Shown: positions 7,727 to 15,066 of the stretch, piece by piece | Numbering within the stretch: position 1 is the first letter of the stretch | How the letters are laid out: each line of letters begins with the position of its first letter | NCBI GenBank assembly: GCA_002343425.1 | Contig: DDSO01000026.1 | Location: forward strand, 38,767 to 58,337 | Direction of reading: 5' to 3' | Length of the DNA: 19,571 bases | From: Brevundimonas sp. UBA2388 | GTDB lineage: Bacteria; Pseudomonadota; Alphaproteobacteria; Caulobacterales; Caulobacteraceae | The notes under the pieces: model-generated | Database searches by the model: none | Seen by the model: only the letters and a program-made list of their open reading frames with translations | What the model was told of the DNA's origin: nothing | Made by a program: the position numbers and the translations under genes

Positions 7727-7741
7727 GTTCACTTTATGTTC
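7727..7741 (-). promoter_or_regulatory. LexA (SOS) box of the radical SAM-udgX operon
   Basis: The plus strand reads GTTC (7727-7730), seven bases, GTTC (7738-7741); the minus strand is GAACATAAAGTGAAC. This is an exact match to the direct-repeat LexA site GTTC-N7-GTTC of alphaproteobacteria. It ends two bases before the ATG at 7724 and covers the likely -10 element, an ideal position for repression. SOS control of the operon is inferred. Confidence 0.8.
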
Positions 7742-7760
7742 TCGCCGGTGCGCGTGTCGA
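7733..7760 (-). promoter_or_regulatory. possible sigma-70-type promoter overlapping the LexA box
   Basis: Read on the minus strand, TCGACA (7760-7755) and CATAAA (7738-7733) are separated by 16 bases. Transcription would begin near the ATG at 7724, giving a leaderless mRNA, consistent with the missing ribosome site. The -10 hexamer lies inside the LexA box. Confidence 0.45.
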
Positions 7761-7785
7761 GCGTGGCAATAAGATATTTGCCTCA

Positions 7786-8715
7786 TCAGCTCAGATAGTT
7801 GAGGAGCGAGACCTGTCGCAGTTGGCTGATCACCTGGGCCGAGGCCTGGATGGCGACCTGAGACAGCTGAAGGTCGGTGATCGCCTTCGCCATATCGGCA
7901 TCGGTGCGTCCCGCCACCAGTTCATCCAGGGCGGCCTTCTGCGCCTCGTGACCGTTGGCGATGCTCTCGACCTGTTTGGCCAGGGAACCCGTCCTGGCCA
8001 TCTTGTCGACGACAGCCGTTCCCGCCAGTTCCAGCCGGTTCAACTGCGTTGCAAGGAACGCCTTCTGCGGCTCGCTGAGCCGACCGTCGAGAGGTCCGGA
8101 TCCCGGCGTGGTGTGGAAGGTCTGGATGTCCCTCAGGATGCTGAGAATGTCCGTACCCAGTTCGTCGGCGAGAAACCCCGTCTCCAGCGTCGTACCCTCG
8201 GCCACGCGGCTGGCCGCCTTCAGGGTGTCATTGCTGAACAGGGAGGCCACATCGGGGGCCGCCGCCAGCTCGGACAGGTTGGCCGCAACCACGGGCGTGG
8301 TCGACGTCGAGGCCCCGGCGAACAGATAGCCGCCGTGGTGGCGGGTGTTCAGTCCACCCCGTGCGGTCTGGAAATGACCGTCGAGCTCCAGAAACAGCAA
8401 CGCGCCGGAATCGCTGGAAATCGCGCTTCCCAGCGCATCCCGGACGCCGGTGATGGCGTCCTTGATCTGACCCATGGCCAGATCCTGGGTCGTCAGGCGC
8501 GCGGACACAGCCTCGCTGGTGTCGATAAACCCCTGAATCCGGCTTTGCGCGCCCTTCATGGCGGTCAGCGTCTGGGACTGTCGGCCGAAACCGGTCAGAT
8601 CGGTGGCGTTTTTCTGGGTTGCGACCCGTTCCTGGGCGTCCGCCGCCCGGGTCTGGGCGTTCATCAGGTCCAGCAGGGCCGACTGATAGTTTCCGAAGGT
8701 GGCGACGCGGGTCAT
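7786..8715 (-). CDS. flgL: flagellar hook-associated protein FlgL (HAP3)
   Basis: A 309-residue hook-filament junction protein, secreted by the flagellar type III apparatus and placed between FlgK and the flagellin filament. It has the flagellin-like architecture: an N-terminal helical region (FGNYQSALLDLMNAQTRAADAQERVATQKNATDL), a variable middle containing GGYLFAGASTSTTPV, and a C-terminal helical region ending in QASAQVISQLRQVSLLNYLS. There is no signal peptide, as expected for this export route. The ATG at 8715 overlaps the TGA of flgK by one base, so the two are translationally coupled. The gene ends in tandem stops TGATGA (7788-7783). FlgL is preferred over flagellin because of the flgK partner, the GYLFAG motif and the length. 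Confidence 0.93.
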   Translation of the reverse strand: MTRVATFGNYQSALLDLMNAQTRAADAQERVATQKNATDLTGFGRQSQTLTAMKGAQSRIQGFIDTSEAVSARLTTQDLAMGQIKDAITGVRDALGSAISSDSGALLFLELDGHFQTARGGLNTRHHGGYLFAGASTSTTPVVAANLSELAAAPDVASLFSNDTLKAASRVAEGTTLETGFLADELGTDILSILRDIQTFHTTPGSGPLDGRLSEPQKAFLATQLNRLELAGTAVVDKMARTGSLAKQVESIANGHEAQKAALDELVAGRTDADMAKAITDLQLSQVAIQASAQVISQLRQVSLLNYLS

Positions 8716-10829
8716 CAGACCATCCCCATCAGCGTATCGTACATGTCCTTGGCGGCCTGGATGAGCCGGGCCGAGGCATTGAAGGCCTGCTGATAGGTCG
8801 TCATCAACACCAGTTCCTCGTCCAGATTGACGCCTTCATGCGCCGTCTGGCGGGCCGCGGTTTCCGTATAGAGGGCGTTTGCCGTCTCCATCCGGTTCCT
8901 GGCCGCGGCCGCCTTGCCGCCGATCTCGCCCGACAGCTCCGCGGCATAGCGGGAGACCGAGATCGATCCGCCGGACGATCCCCCCGCGGCCTGAAAATTC
9001 GCCGCCCGCTCTCCCGCGTCGGCGAGGACGAGGGCACCGCGACCGTCCCCGACGCTCAGGGCCGCCGTCCCGACAGCGGCTGACAGATTCAGCTGCGCCA
9101 GGGCCAGTCTGGAGGGGCTTTGCCGAATGTCTGCACGCAGGGAGAAGCCGTCAGCCCGCGAAGCACGCACGCCGCCGGCGATGCCGAACAGTTCGGTCAC
9201 GGACACGCCCGAAGGAACCTGGGTCGTCCGATCCTCAAGGACGCTCATCGTCGGCGGCGGGTTGCCGTAGCCGGTGAACGACAGCGAACCGTCGGCGGCA
9301 AGCGAGAAGGAGCCGAAGCGGCCGATCCCGGCGCCGGGGTCGTTCAGCGCGGCGACCAGGTCGCCGACGGTCGCGCCCGCCGGCACGGCGACCTGCAGGT
9401 CGCGGAGGCGCGAACCGGTTTCACCGGTGAAGCGGAATGTCAGGGTCTCGCCGGCGGTGAAGCCGTGCGGCGAGGCGGCGGTCAGGCCGTTGTCGTAGAA
9501 GGCCGGCCTGTCCGACGACACCAGGTCGTTGAGACCGAAATAGTGCGAGAAGCTCCGGCCTGCCTTGGCGGACGGGCCCGCTGCGTCATCTGCGACAGCC
9601 ACGCCATTGGCGCCGGTCGCCGCAATGGTCAGCCTGCCGTCAGTGAAACTGGCCGTCGCGGCGCCGCCGAGCTGGGCGTTCAGAACCGTCAGGAAGGTCG
9701 CCGGCGTCGCAGCGGCGCCGTTCACCGTCATCGTCCCGCCCGAGAAGACGATGTCGGCCCGTGTCTGGATGATACCGGCCGCATTGGTCACGGCGACGGT
9801 TGTTTGACCCGTGAAGCCCGCGATCGCGCTCTCGAACGACTGGCCCACATTGCGACCGGTCAGGCTGGTCGGCGCTGGCACCGCGGAGTTGGCGTTGTGG
9901 GCGCGGTTCAGCTGGTCGGCTGCATGGGCGACCAGTTCGGCCAGCCGCTCCGCCGCCGCAGGCGCCTCGATATCGCGCAGTTCAACCAGGCCCTTGATCT
10001 CGCCCGACGTCACGCTGTCGAGCAGGGACCGCATCTGTCCGCCGGGCTCGGTGACCCAGATTTCGTTGAAGGCCGTTTCGCCGGTGATCGTCCCCGCGCG
10101 GTTGTAGCCGAGGACCGCCGCGCCCTGACCGGCCAGAAGCGTCCCCGATCCGGTCCGGATCGACACCCCGCCGACGGGCCGCACAGCCACCCGGATGTCC
10201 ATCAGTTCCGCCAGCTGACCGATCAGGGCCGACTGGGCGGTCTCCGCGCCCGAGGCGTCGCCATCGACCGCCGTGGCGCGCGCGATCTCGAGGTTCAGGC
10301 CCTCGATCTGTTCAAGCAGGCTGTTGGCCCGTTCGACGGCGCTCTGGATCCGGCTGTCGGCATCTTCACGAACCGCCTGGATCTGGCCGGCGATCCGGCT
10401 GGCCTCATCAAACAGCGCCTGGGTCCTGAACAGGGCGTCCTGGCGTCGAGGCGAAGATGTCGGATCCTCGGCGCTGGCCGCGAAGGCCGAGAAGACGGCG
10501 TCGACCTGCGAGAAAAACCCCGCGTCGCCACCCGGGTCTCCGAACAGCGACTGGATACGATCGTACAGTTCATGGCGCACGCCCATGCGCGCGGACTCCG
10601 CCCCCGCATTCAGGCTGGCCGCCTGAAGGAACCGGTCCGTGGCCAGACGAATGCGCGCGACCTCGACGCCGGAACCCAGGCCCTGGCTGGTCAGGGTCCG
10701 CTGTTCCGCGATCTTGCGGACATAGCCGGGCGTGTTGACGTTGGAGACGTTGTCCGAAACGACGCGCAGCTGGGTCTGGGCGGTCTGGAGACCCGAACTC
10801 GCGGTGTTCATGATGGCGTTCAGGGACAT
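8715..10829 (-). CDS. flgK: flagellar hook-associated protein FlgK (HAP1)
   Basis: A 704-residue first hook-filament junction protein. The N-terminus (SLNAIMNTASSGLQTAQTQL, then VVSDNVSNVNTPGYVRK) is the axial-protein rod/hook domain with the NVNTPGY motif. The C-terminus (VNLDEELVLMTTYQQAFNAS, ARLIQAAKDMYDTLMGMV) is the matching Flg_bbr_C-type helix. The large middle holds the surface domains, including a FlgK-like D1 coiled region at about residues 90-210. Start ATG at 10829 has GGAGG seven bases upstream (complement of 10837-10841). It is first in the flgK-flgL operon, driven by a sigma-54 promoter at 10975-10989 and divergent from fliK. No frameshift or truncation is apparent. Confidence 0.96.
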   Translation of the reverse strand: MSLNAIMNTASSGLQTAQTQLRVVSDNVSNVNTPGYVRKIAEQRTLTSQGLGSGVEVARIRLATDRFLQAASLNAGAESARMGVRHELYDRIQSLFGDPGGDAGFFSQVDAVFSAFAASAEDPTSSPRRQDALFRTQALFDEASRIAGQIQAVREDADSRIQSAVERANSLLEQIEGLNLEIARATAVDGDASGAETAQSALIGQLAELMDIRVAVRPVGGVSIRTGSGTLLAGQGAAVLGYNRAGTITGETAFNEIWVTEPGGQMRSLLDSVTSGEIKGLVELRDIEAPAAAERLAELVAHAADQLNRAHNANSAVPAPTSLTGRNVGQSFESAIAGFTGQTTVAVTNAAGIIQTRADIVFSGGTMTVNGAAATPATFLTVLNAQLGGAATASFTDGRLTIAATGANGVAVADDAAGPSAKAGRSFSHYFGLNDLVSSDRPAFYDNGLTAASPHGFTAGETLTFRFTGETGSRLRDLQVAVPAGATVGDLVAALNDPGAGIGRFGSFSLAADGSLSFTGYGNPPPTMSVLEDRTTQVPSGVSVTELFGIAGGVRASRADGFSLRADIRQSPSRLALAQLNLSAAVGTAALSVGDGRGALVLADAGERAANFQAAGGSSGGSISVSRYAAELSGEIGGKAAAARNRMETANALYTETAARQTAHEGVNLDEELVLMTTYQQAFNASARLIQAAKDMYDTLMGMV

Positions 10830-10974
10830 CCGAAGGCCTCCAAAGACGCGGCGCCCGGCAAGCCCTGCCAGCCGACGCGCGCTTTTTGCCCGGCGTCGCG
10901 CGAAGGCGGGCCGTGCAAGCTACTGAAATTACGCGCTCTTGCGTTTCGCGCCTGGGTCATGGGCGGCAAGGGGC

Positions 10975-10989
10975 GCAAACGCCGGGCCA
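10975..10989 (-). promoter_or_regulatory. sigma-54 promoter for flgK-flgL
   Basis: The minus strand reads TGGCCCGGCGTTTGC from 10989 to 10975. The -24 GG (10988-10987) and -12 GC (10976-10975) are separated by exactly ten bases, matching TGGCAC-N5-TTGC well. The predicted transcription start is near 10962, leaving a leader of about 130 bases before the flgK ATG. Confidence 0.8.
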
Positions 10990-11034
10990 TTCGCTCGCCG
11001 GCCCTAACCAGACGCGCCGGATCACGACGGGCGC

Positions 11035-11067
11035 CGGGCAAGAATCGTCTTCACGCGGCAAGTTTCG
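11035..11067. repeat. two GGCAAG direct repeats 20 bp apart, candidate activator sites
   Basis: GGCAAGAATCG (11037-11047) and GGCAAGTTTCG (11057-11067) repeat with a 20-bp period, two turns of the helix, between the divergent sigma-54 promoters. The core recurs inverted as CTTGCC at 11128-11133 and directly at 10965-10970. The first copy holds a GANTC site (11042-11046). Sigma-54 promoters need a bound activator; in Caulobacter this is FlbD at ftr elements, so these may be such sites. That assignment is inference. Confidence 0.45.
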
Positions 11068-11147
11068 ACTGAGCCGTGACAACGACGCCCGGGGCCAGCG
11101 AGAATTTTTTCTGTGATTATTCCGTATCTTGCCGTGCGCCTCCCGGT

Positions 11148-11162
11148 TGGCCCGCGACTTGC
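11148..11162 (+). promoter_or_regulatory. sigma-54 promoter for fliK-flgD-flgE
   Basis: TGGCCCGCGACTTGC has -24 GG at 11149-11150 and -12 GC at 11161-11162 with exactly ten bases between. It is nearly the same as the flgK promoter. Transcription should begin near 11174, about 64 bases before the fliK ATG. Confidence 0.8.
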
Positions 11163-11237
11163 GCCACGGGTTCCGAATGTCCGGCGCAGCAGGCGCCCTC
11201 GTCCCCCTCGCTTCGGCGAACCGACTTCCCGGAACCT

Positions 11238-12671
11238 ATGTCCGCCCTCACCCTGCTGTCCGCCATCGCGCCAGCCGTCCCCAGCGTCCCGCAAGGGCCG
11301 TCGGACGACGCCGCGTCCGGCTTCAGGGATTTGCTCGCGGCCCTGTCCGGCGAAGAGGCGGCCGTTCCCGTCACCAAGAAGCAGGCCGAGCCGTCGAAAT
11401 CGGACGACGTGCAGGTCGAGGCGGACGCCGATGCTCCGGCCGCTGCCGCCTTCCTCGCCGCGCCCACGACGCCGACGCCGCTCGTTCTTCCCGCAGCGGA
11501 CGAAGCATCCGCAACCAGTGATCTGGACGGGACGCAAGCCACGACCCCGCTGCCGGTGGACAAGGCCTCGACCGCCAAGACCGCCGGGCCTGAGGTTCTG
11601 CCCGGGGAGCAGGACACGACGCCGCTGCCCTCGGACAAGGGGCTGTCCGCCAGGACCACCGGGCCGGAGGTTCTGCCGCGCGAACAAACCACGACGCCCC
11701 TGCTCACAGACAAGGGCCCCAACACCAAGCCGCCCCGGCCCGAGGTTCAGCCTCCGCTGCGCGACGTTCGTCCTGTCACCGCAGGAACTTCGAACACGGA
11801 GCTGACTCTCGCTGAAACCGCCGCGGCGACGGAGGCCGTCGAGGCCCACGCCCGGACCGGCGCCGCGCCCACGCCGACGACCTTGCCTCCAGCGCCGCCG
11901 CCTCCGCCACCGCTCCGCCCTTCGGCGGAACGCACTGGCCGGTTGCTGGGACCGGTCGATGCGAGGACCGGCGACGGATCGCGCGGGGCTGATACTGCGC
12001 GCCCGGCATCCGCCCCTGCGCAGGCCGGCCCGGCTGTCGCCGCCAGCCCCGCCGCCAGCCCGGCAACCGCCCCCCCTGACTTCGCCGCAACCGCCGCTGC
12101 CATGGCCCGCGACATGGCCAACGGCGGCGAGACCGAAGGGCCGCCCTCCGAGCCGCCGCCGCCCGTCGAAAGCACAGCGGCCCAGACCCAGTCCTCCGCC
12201 GGTCCCCGCGAAACCGGCGTGTCCCAGCTGTCCCGCGCCACGATCGAGGCGACCGCCCAGATCGCCGCCCAGATCCTGCGCCGTCTCGAGGGCCGTTCCA
12301 CCCGGTTCGAAATGGCGCTGACGCCGGATGAGCTCGGCCGCGTCGACGTCAAGCTGGACATCGACTCCGAGGGCCGTCTGAACGCCCGGCTGGCCTTCGA
12401 TAATCCGGCCGCGGCGACGGACTTGCGGGGCCGCGCCGACGAGCTGCGCCGTCAGCTTGAGGAGGCCGGCTTCCAGCTGGCCGAGGACGCCTTCGAATTC
12501 GCGGACCGGGACAGCAACTCCAGCGCCTTCGACCGGGGTCAGGACGCCCGCCACGGTTCATCCCGGGCCTTCGCCGCCGCCACCCGACTGAACAACGAAA
12601 TTGATGTCGCCCAGCCGCCCGGCTCGCTGGCGCTCTCCCTCTCGCCTTCGGGCGTGGACATGAAAGTCTGA
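11238..12671 (+). CDS. fliK: flagellar hook-length control protein FliK
   Basis: A 477-residue secreted ruler-type protein that measures hook length and switches export from hook to filament substrates. The N-terminal two thirds is Pro/Ala/Thr-rich and low in complexity, as in other FliK proteins, with three tandem 25-residue repeats at about residues 102-176. Residues about 330-445 form the conserved Flg_hook C-terminal domain: LRRLEGRSTRFEMALTPDEL, then GRVDVKLDIDSEGRLNARLA, then a DELRRQLEEAGFQ helix. ATG at 11238 is preferred because the sigma-54 promoter at 11148-11162 would start transcription near 11174, downstream of the alternative ATG at 11076; the ribosome site (GGAA at 11231-11234) is weak. 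The stop is four bases before flgD, so the genes form one operon. Confidence 0.9.
   Translation: MSALTLLSAIAPAVPSVPQGPSDDAASGFRDLLAALSGEEAAVPVTKKQAEPSKSDDVQVEADADAPAAAAFLAAPTTPTPLVLPAADEASATSDLDGTQATTPLPVDKASTAKTAGPEVLPGEQDTTPLPSDKGLSARTTGPEVLPREQTTTPLLTDKGPNTKPPRPEVQPPLRDVRPVTAGTSNTELTLAETAAATEAVEAHARTGAAPTPTTLPPAPPPPPPLRPSAERTGRLLGPVDARTGDGSRGADTARPASAPAQAGPAVAASPAASPATAPPDFAATAAAMARDMANGGETEGPPSEPPPPVESTAAQTQSSAGPRETGVSQLSRATIEATAQIAAQILRRLEGRSTRFEMALTPDELGRVDVKLDIDSEGRLNARLAFDNPAAATDLRGRADELRRQLEEAGFQLAEDAFEFADRDSNSSAFDRGQDARHGSSRAFAAATRLNNEIDVAQPPGSLALSLSPSGVDMKV
11541..11765 (+). repeat. three 75-bp tandem repeats inside fliK
   Basis: Units begin at 11541, 11616 and 11691, exactly 75 bases apart and in frame. 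They encode TTPLPVDKASTAKTAGPEV, TTPLPSDKGLSARTTGPEV and TTPLLTDKGPNTKPPRPEV, each followed by a short Pro/Glu linker. The third unit is the most diverged. Confidence 0.85.
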
Positions 12672-12675
12672 TCCG

Positions 12676-13434
12676 ATGGTCGATTCCATCACCAACACGA
12701 CCACCAATGCGACCAGCCGGATCGGCGCCGGATCGACCATGCTGGCCTCGAATTTCGAGACCTTCCTGACCTTGCTGACCTCGCAGCTGAAGAACCAGGA
12801 CCCGCTGTCGCCGGTGGATTCCAACCAGTTCACGGCCCAACTGACCCAGATGGCGGGGGTCGAGCAGCAGCTGCTGACCAACGACCTGCTCAAGGGCCTG
12901 CTGGCTGCCCAGGGCGGCGGCAGTCTGGCCGGCGCGGCCACCTATATCGGCAAGGAAGCCACCGCGGCCTGGTCGGCCACCAAATTCACCGACGGTGAAG
13001 CGACCTGGAGCTATGAGCTGGCGTCGAACGCGACCTCGGCGCGGCTTGAGGTGCTGGACGGCACGGGCAAGGTGGTCTGGTCCGGCGACGTCCCGGACCG
13101 CACCACGGGGGTGCATGACTTCACCTGGGACGGCGAGACCACCACCGGCGCCAACGCCCAGGACGGTCAGGTCTATTCGCTGCGGGTCGTGGCCAAGGAC
13201 GCCGCCGGCGGCGCTGTCGACAGCCAGGTTCTGACCCGCGGCCGGATCACCGGCGTCGAGATGTACGACGGCGAACCCTATCTGACGGTCGGCAACTCCA
13301 TCCTGCCGCTCTCCACCGTGATCGCGCTGGAAGAGTCCCGGAACGCCGCGACCCCGCCGCCCGCCAATGACGACGAGGACGGCCTGCTCGCCTCCCTCGC
13401 CTCCTCTTTCAACCCAATGAAACTGTTCTCGTAA
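12676..13434 (+). CDS. flgD: flagellar hook cap/assembly protein FlgD
   Basis: A 252-residue hook-capping scaffold that sits at the growing hook tip and guides FlgE polymerisation before being replaced by FlgK. The N-terminal FlgD domain is clear at about residues 25-65: FETFLTLLTSQLKNQDPLSP, then VDSNQFTAQLTQMAGVEQ. Residues about 85-215 hold the Tudor/Ig-like FlgD domains, with a GKVVWSG strand and the HDFTWDGETTTG turn. The Asp/Glu-rich tail ends in SSFNPMKLFS. The start is ATG at 12676, four bases after the fliK stop; the ribosome site is weak, so reinitiation after fliK is plausible. FlgE follows after 13 bases. Confidence 0.96.
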   Translation: MVDSITNTTTNATSRIGAGSTMLASNFETFLTLLTSQLKNQDPLSPVDSNQFTAQLTQMAGVEQQLLTNDLLKGLLAAQGGGSLAGAATYIGKEATAAWSATKFTDGEATWSYELASNATSARLEVLDGTGKVVWSGDVPDRTTGVHDFTWDGETTTGANAQDGQVYSLRVVAKDAAGGAVDSQVLTRGRITGVEMYDGEPYLTVGNSILPLSTVIALEESRNAATPPPANDDEDGLLASLASSFNPMKLFS

Positions 13435-13447
13435 GGAGCCCCGCGCC

Positions 13448-14902
13448 ATGAGTATCAACAGCGCCCTTCTGGCCGGCGTGTCCGGCCTGACCGCCAACGC
13501 CGCGGCCCTCGCGGCGATCTCGCAAAACATCGCGAACGTGAACACGGTCGGCTACAAGCGCACCGCGGGCGAGTTCTCGACGGTTATCAACAGCCAGTCG
13601 CAGGGTGCGGGCTATTCCGCCGGCGGCGTGCTGGCGACGGCCCGCCACTTCACCAGCCAGAACGGTCAGCTGCAGCGCACGACGTCGAACACCGACCTCG
13701 GCATCGCCGGTCAGGGCTTCTTCGTGGTCACGGAGCGGCCGGAGAACCTGCAGGTCACGGACAGCCGCCTGTTCACCCGCGCCGGCGCCTTCAGCGTCGA
13801 CAACCTCGGCTATCTGAAGAACACGGCCGGGCTTTATCTCCAGGGCTGGCCGGTCGACGCGGAAGGCAATATCGCCACCGACCCCTCCGACCTGAACCGG
13901 CTGCGTACGATCAACGTCGGCTCAGTCGGCGGCACGGCCGAGGCCACCACCCGCATCCAGCTGAACGCCAATATCAAGTCCAGCCAGCTGATCTCGGCCG
14001 AAGCGACCGACGCCGCCGCCGTCCCTCCCGGCGTGAACGCCTATGACCCCGCGACGAACTCGATGGCCATGTGGAACGCCGAAACCGGCGATGGCGTGAA
14101 GCCGGACTTCGAACTGACCATCCCCGTGTCCGACTCCAAGGGGGGTCAGCGGACCGTGGCGATCTCGTTCCTGAAGAGTACCGTACCGAACCAGTGGTAC
14201 GCCGAAATCCGCGCCATTCCGGCCTCTGACGTCGTCACGGGCGCCGGTCTGTCCAACGGTCAGATCAGAAGCGGTCTTGTCGCCTTCACCCAGGACGGTC
14301 GCCTCGACGCCGACGCCATGGCGGCCCTGGGCGCCGACGCCCTGTTCGAGGATGTCACCAACGCCACCCTGAGCTTTGGCTCGTCCAGCTCGGGCGCGCC
14401 CGGCGCGGGGGAAGTGACCTGGGCTCCCGAACTCGGCATCGACAGCCAGGATCTGGCCTTCGACCTGACGGCGGCCACCGGCGGCCTGACCCAGTATGAC
14501 AGCGGCTCTGTGGTGCAGGCGGTCCTCACCAACGGCACCGCCTTCGGCAACCTGTCCGAGGTGAAGATCGACGACACGGGCTTCGTGACAGCCATCTTCG
14601 ACAATGGCGTCACGCGCCAGATCGCGCAGATCGCCCTGGCCACCTTCCCGAGCCCGGACAGCCTCACCCAGACCTCGGGCAACGCCTATCGCGTGAGCCA
14701 GGGCTCCGGCACCTATAACCTCAAGGCGGCTGGCAGTGGCGGCGCGGGTCTGATCGGAGCATCCCAGCTGGAGGCCTCTACGGTCGACCTGTCGGCAGAG
14801 TTCACCGGCCTGATCACCACCCAGCGCGCCTATTCCGCATCGTCCAAGATCATCACCACCGCAGATGAAATGCTCGCCGAGCTTATCAGCATCAAACGCT
14901 GA
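13448..14902 (+). CDS. flgE: flagellar hook protein FlgE
   Basis: A 484-residue structural subunit of the flagellar hook. Residues about 1-40 form the conserved axial-protein N-terminus, with LAAISQNIANVNTVGYKR. The GIAGQGFFVVTERPEN segment at about 85-100 and the LFTRAGAFSVDNLGYLKN segment are standard in FlgE. The C-terminus (STVDLSAEFTGLITTQRAYS, then SSKIITTADEMLAELISIKR) is the paired helix that packs in the hook core. GGAG at 13435-13438, right after the flgD stop, lies 9 bases before the ATG. It is the last flagellar structural gene of the fliK-flgD-flgE operon; sciP follows 164 bases later with its own promoter signals. Confidence 0.97.
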   Translation: MSINSALLAGVSGLTANAAALAAISQNIANVNTVGYKRTAGEFSTVINSQSQGAGYSAGGVLATARHFTSQNGQLQRTTSNTDLGIAGQGFFVVTERPENLQVTDSRLFTRAGAFSVDNLGYLKNTAGLYLQGWPVDAEGNIATDPSDLNRLRTINVGSVGGTAEATTRIQLNANIKSSQLISAEATDAAAVPPGVNAYDPATNSMAMWNAETGDGVKPDFELTIPVSDSKGGQRTVAISFLKSTVPNQWYAEIRAIPASDVVTGAGLSNGQIRSGLVAFTQDGRLDADAMAALGADALFEDVTNATLSFGSSSSGAPGAGEVTWAPELGIDSQDLAFDLTAATGGLTQYDSGSVVQAVLTNGTAFGNLSEVKIDDTGFVTAIFDNGVTRQIAQIALATFPSPDSLTQTSGNAYRVSQGSGTYNLKAAGSGGAGLIGASQLEASTVDLSAEFTGLITTQRAYSASSKIITTADEMLAELISIKR

Positions 14903-14996
14903 TACTTGAGTAACAGGGCGTAAACCTCAATGAATCCTTCGTTGAATATTGAGACTGTGGACGGACGGCATTTTAGCCTTTCCTTCACCACGACGC

Positions 14997-15011
14997 TTAA
15001 ACGGCCCTTAG
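14997..15011 (+). promoter_or_regulatory. CtrA box upstream of sciP
   Basis: TTAAACGGCCCTTAG matches the full CtrA site TTAA-N7-TTAA except for the last base. A second partial element (TTAG-N7-TTCA) starts at 14973, and a GANTC site lies at 14932-14936. The box is 56-70 bases before the preferred sciP ATG, where it could overlap a -35 element. In Caulobacter sciP is a CtrA target. Confidence 0.65.
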
Positions 15012-15066
15012 CCGCCGACCGCTACGGTCATGATCATAGTGGTGGTGGTCAATGAGGCATAAGCCC

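Larger units (their letters stand above)
10830..11237. other. 408-bp divergent flagellar control region
   Basis: This is the only stretch over 300 bases without a gene. It separates flgK (minus) from fliK (plus) and contains one sigma-54 promoter in each direction, paired GGCAAG direct repeats between them that may bind an activator, and an AT-rich patch at about 11101-11128. No convincing ORF is seen; an open frame from 11076 that continues into fliK lacks hook-control features before 11238. Confidence 0.8.

Noticed and set aside
9120..11072. A 650-codon open frame on the plus strand opposite flgK
   Set aside because: It is antisense to an intact flgK, rich in Arg/Gly/Ala in the way GC-rich antisense frames are, and shows no domain.
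11076..11237. N-terminal extension of FliK to the ATG at 11076
   Set aside because: It would start upstream of the sigma-54 promoter, and the added residues (several Cys and Trp) are unlike secreted FliK proteins.
11022..12554. A 510-codon open frame on the minus strand opposite fliK
   Set aside because: Gly/Arg-rich antisense frame over a recognised fliK; no motif or ribosome site.
14906..14930. TTGAG...CTCAA inverted repeat after flgE as a terminator
   Set aside because: The five-pair stem with a 15-base loop and no T-tract is too weak to call.
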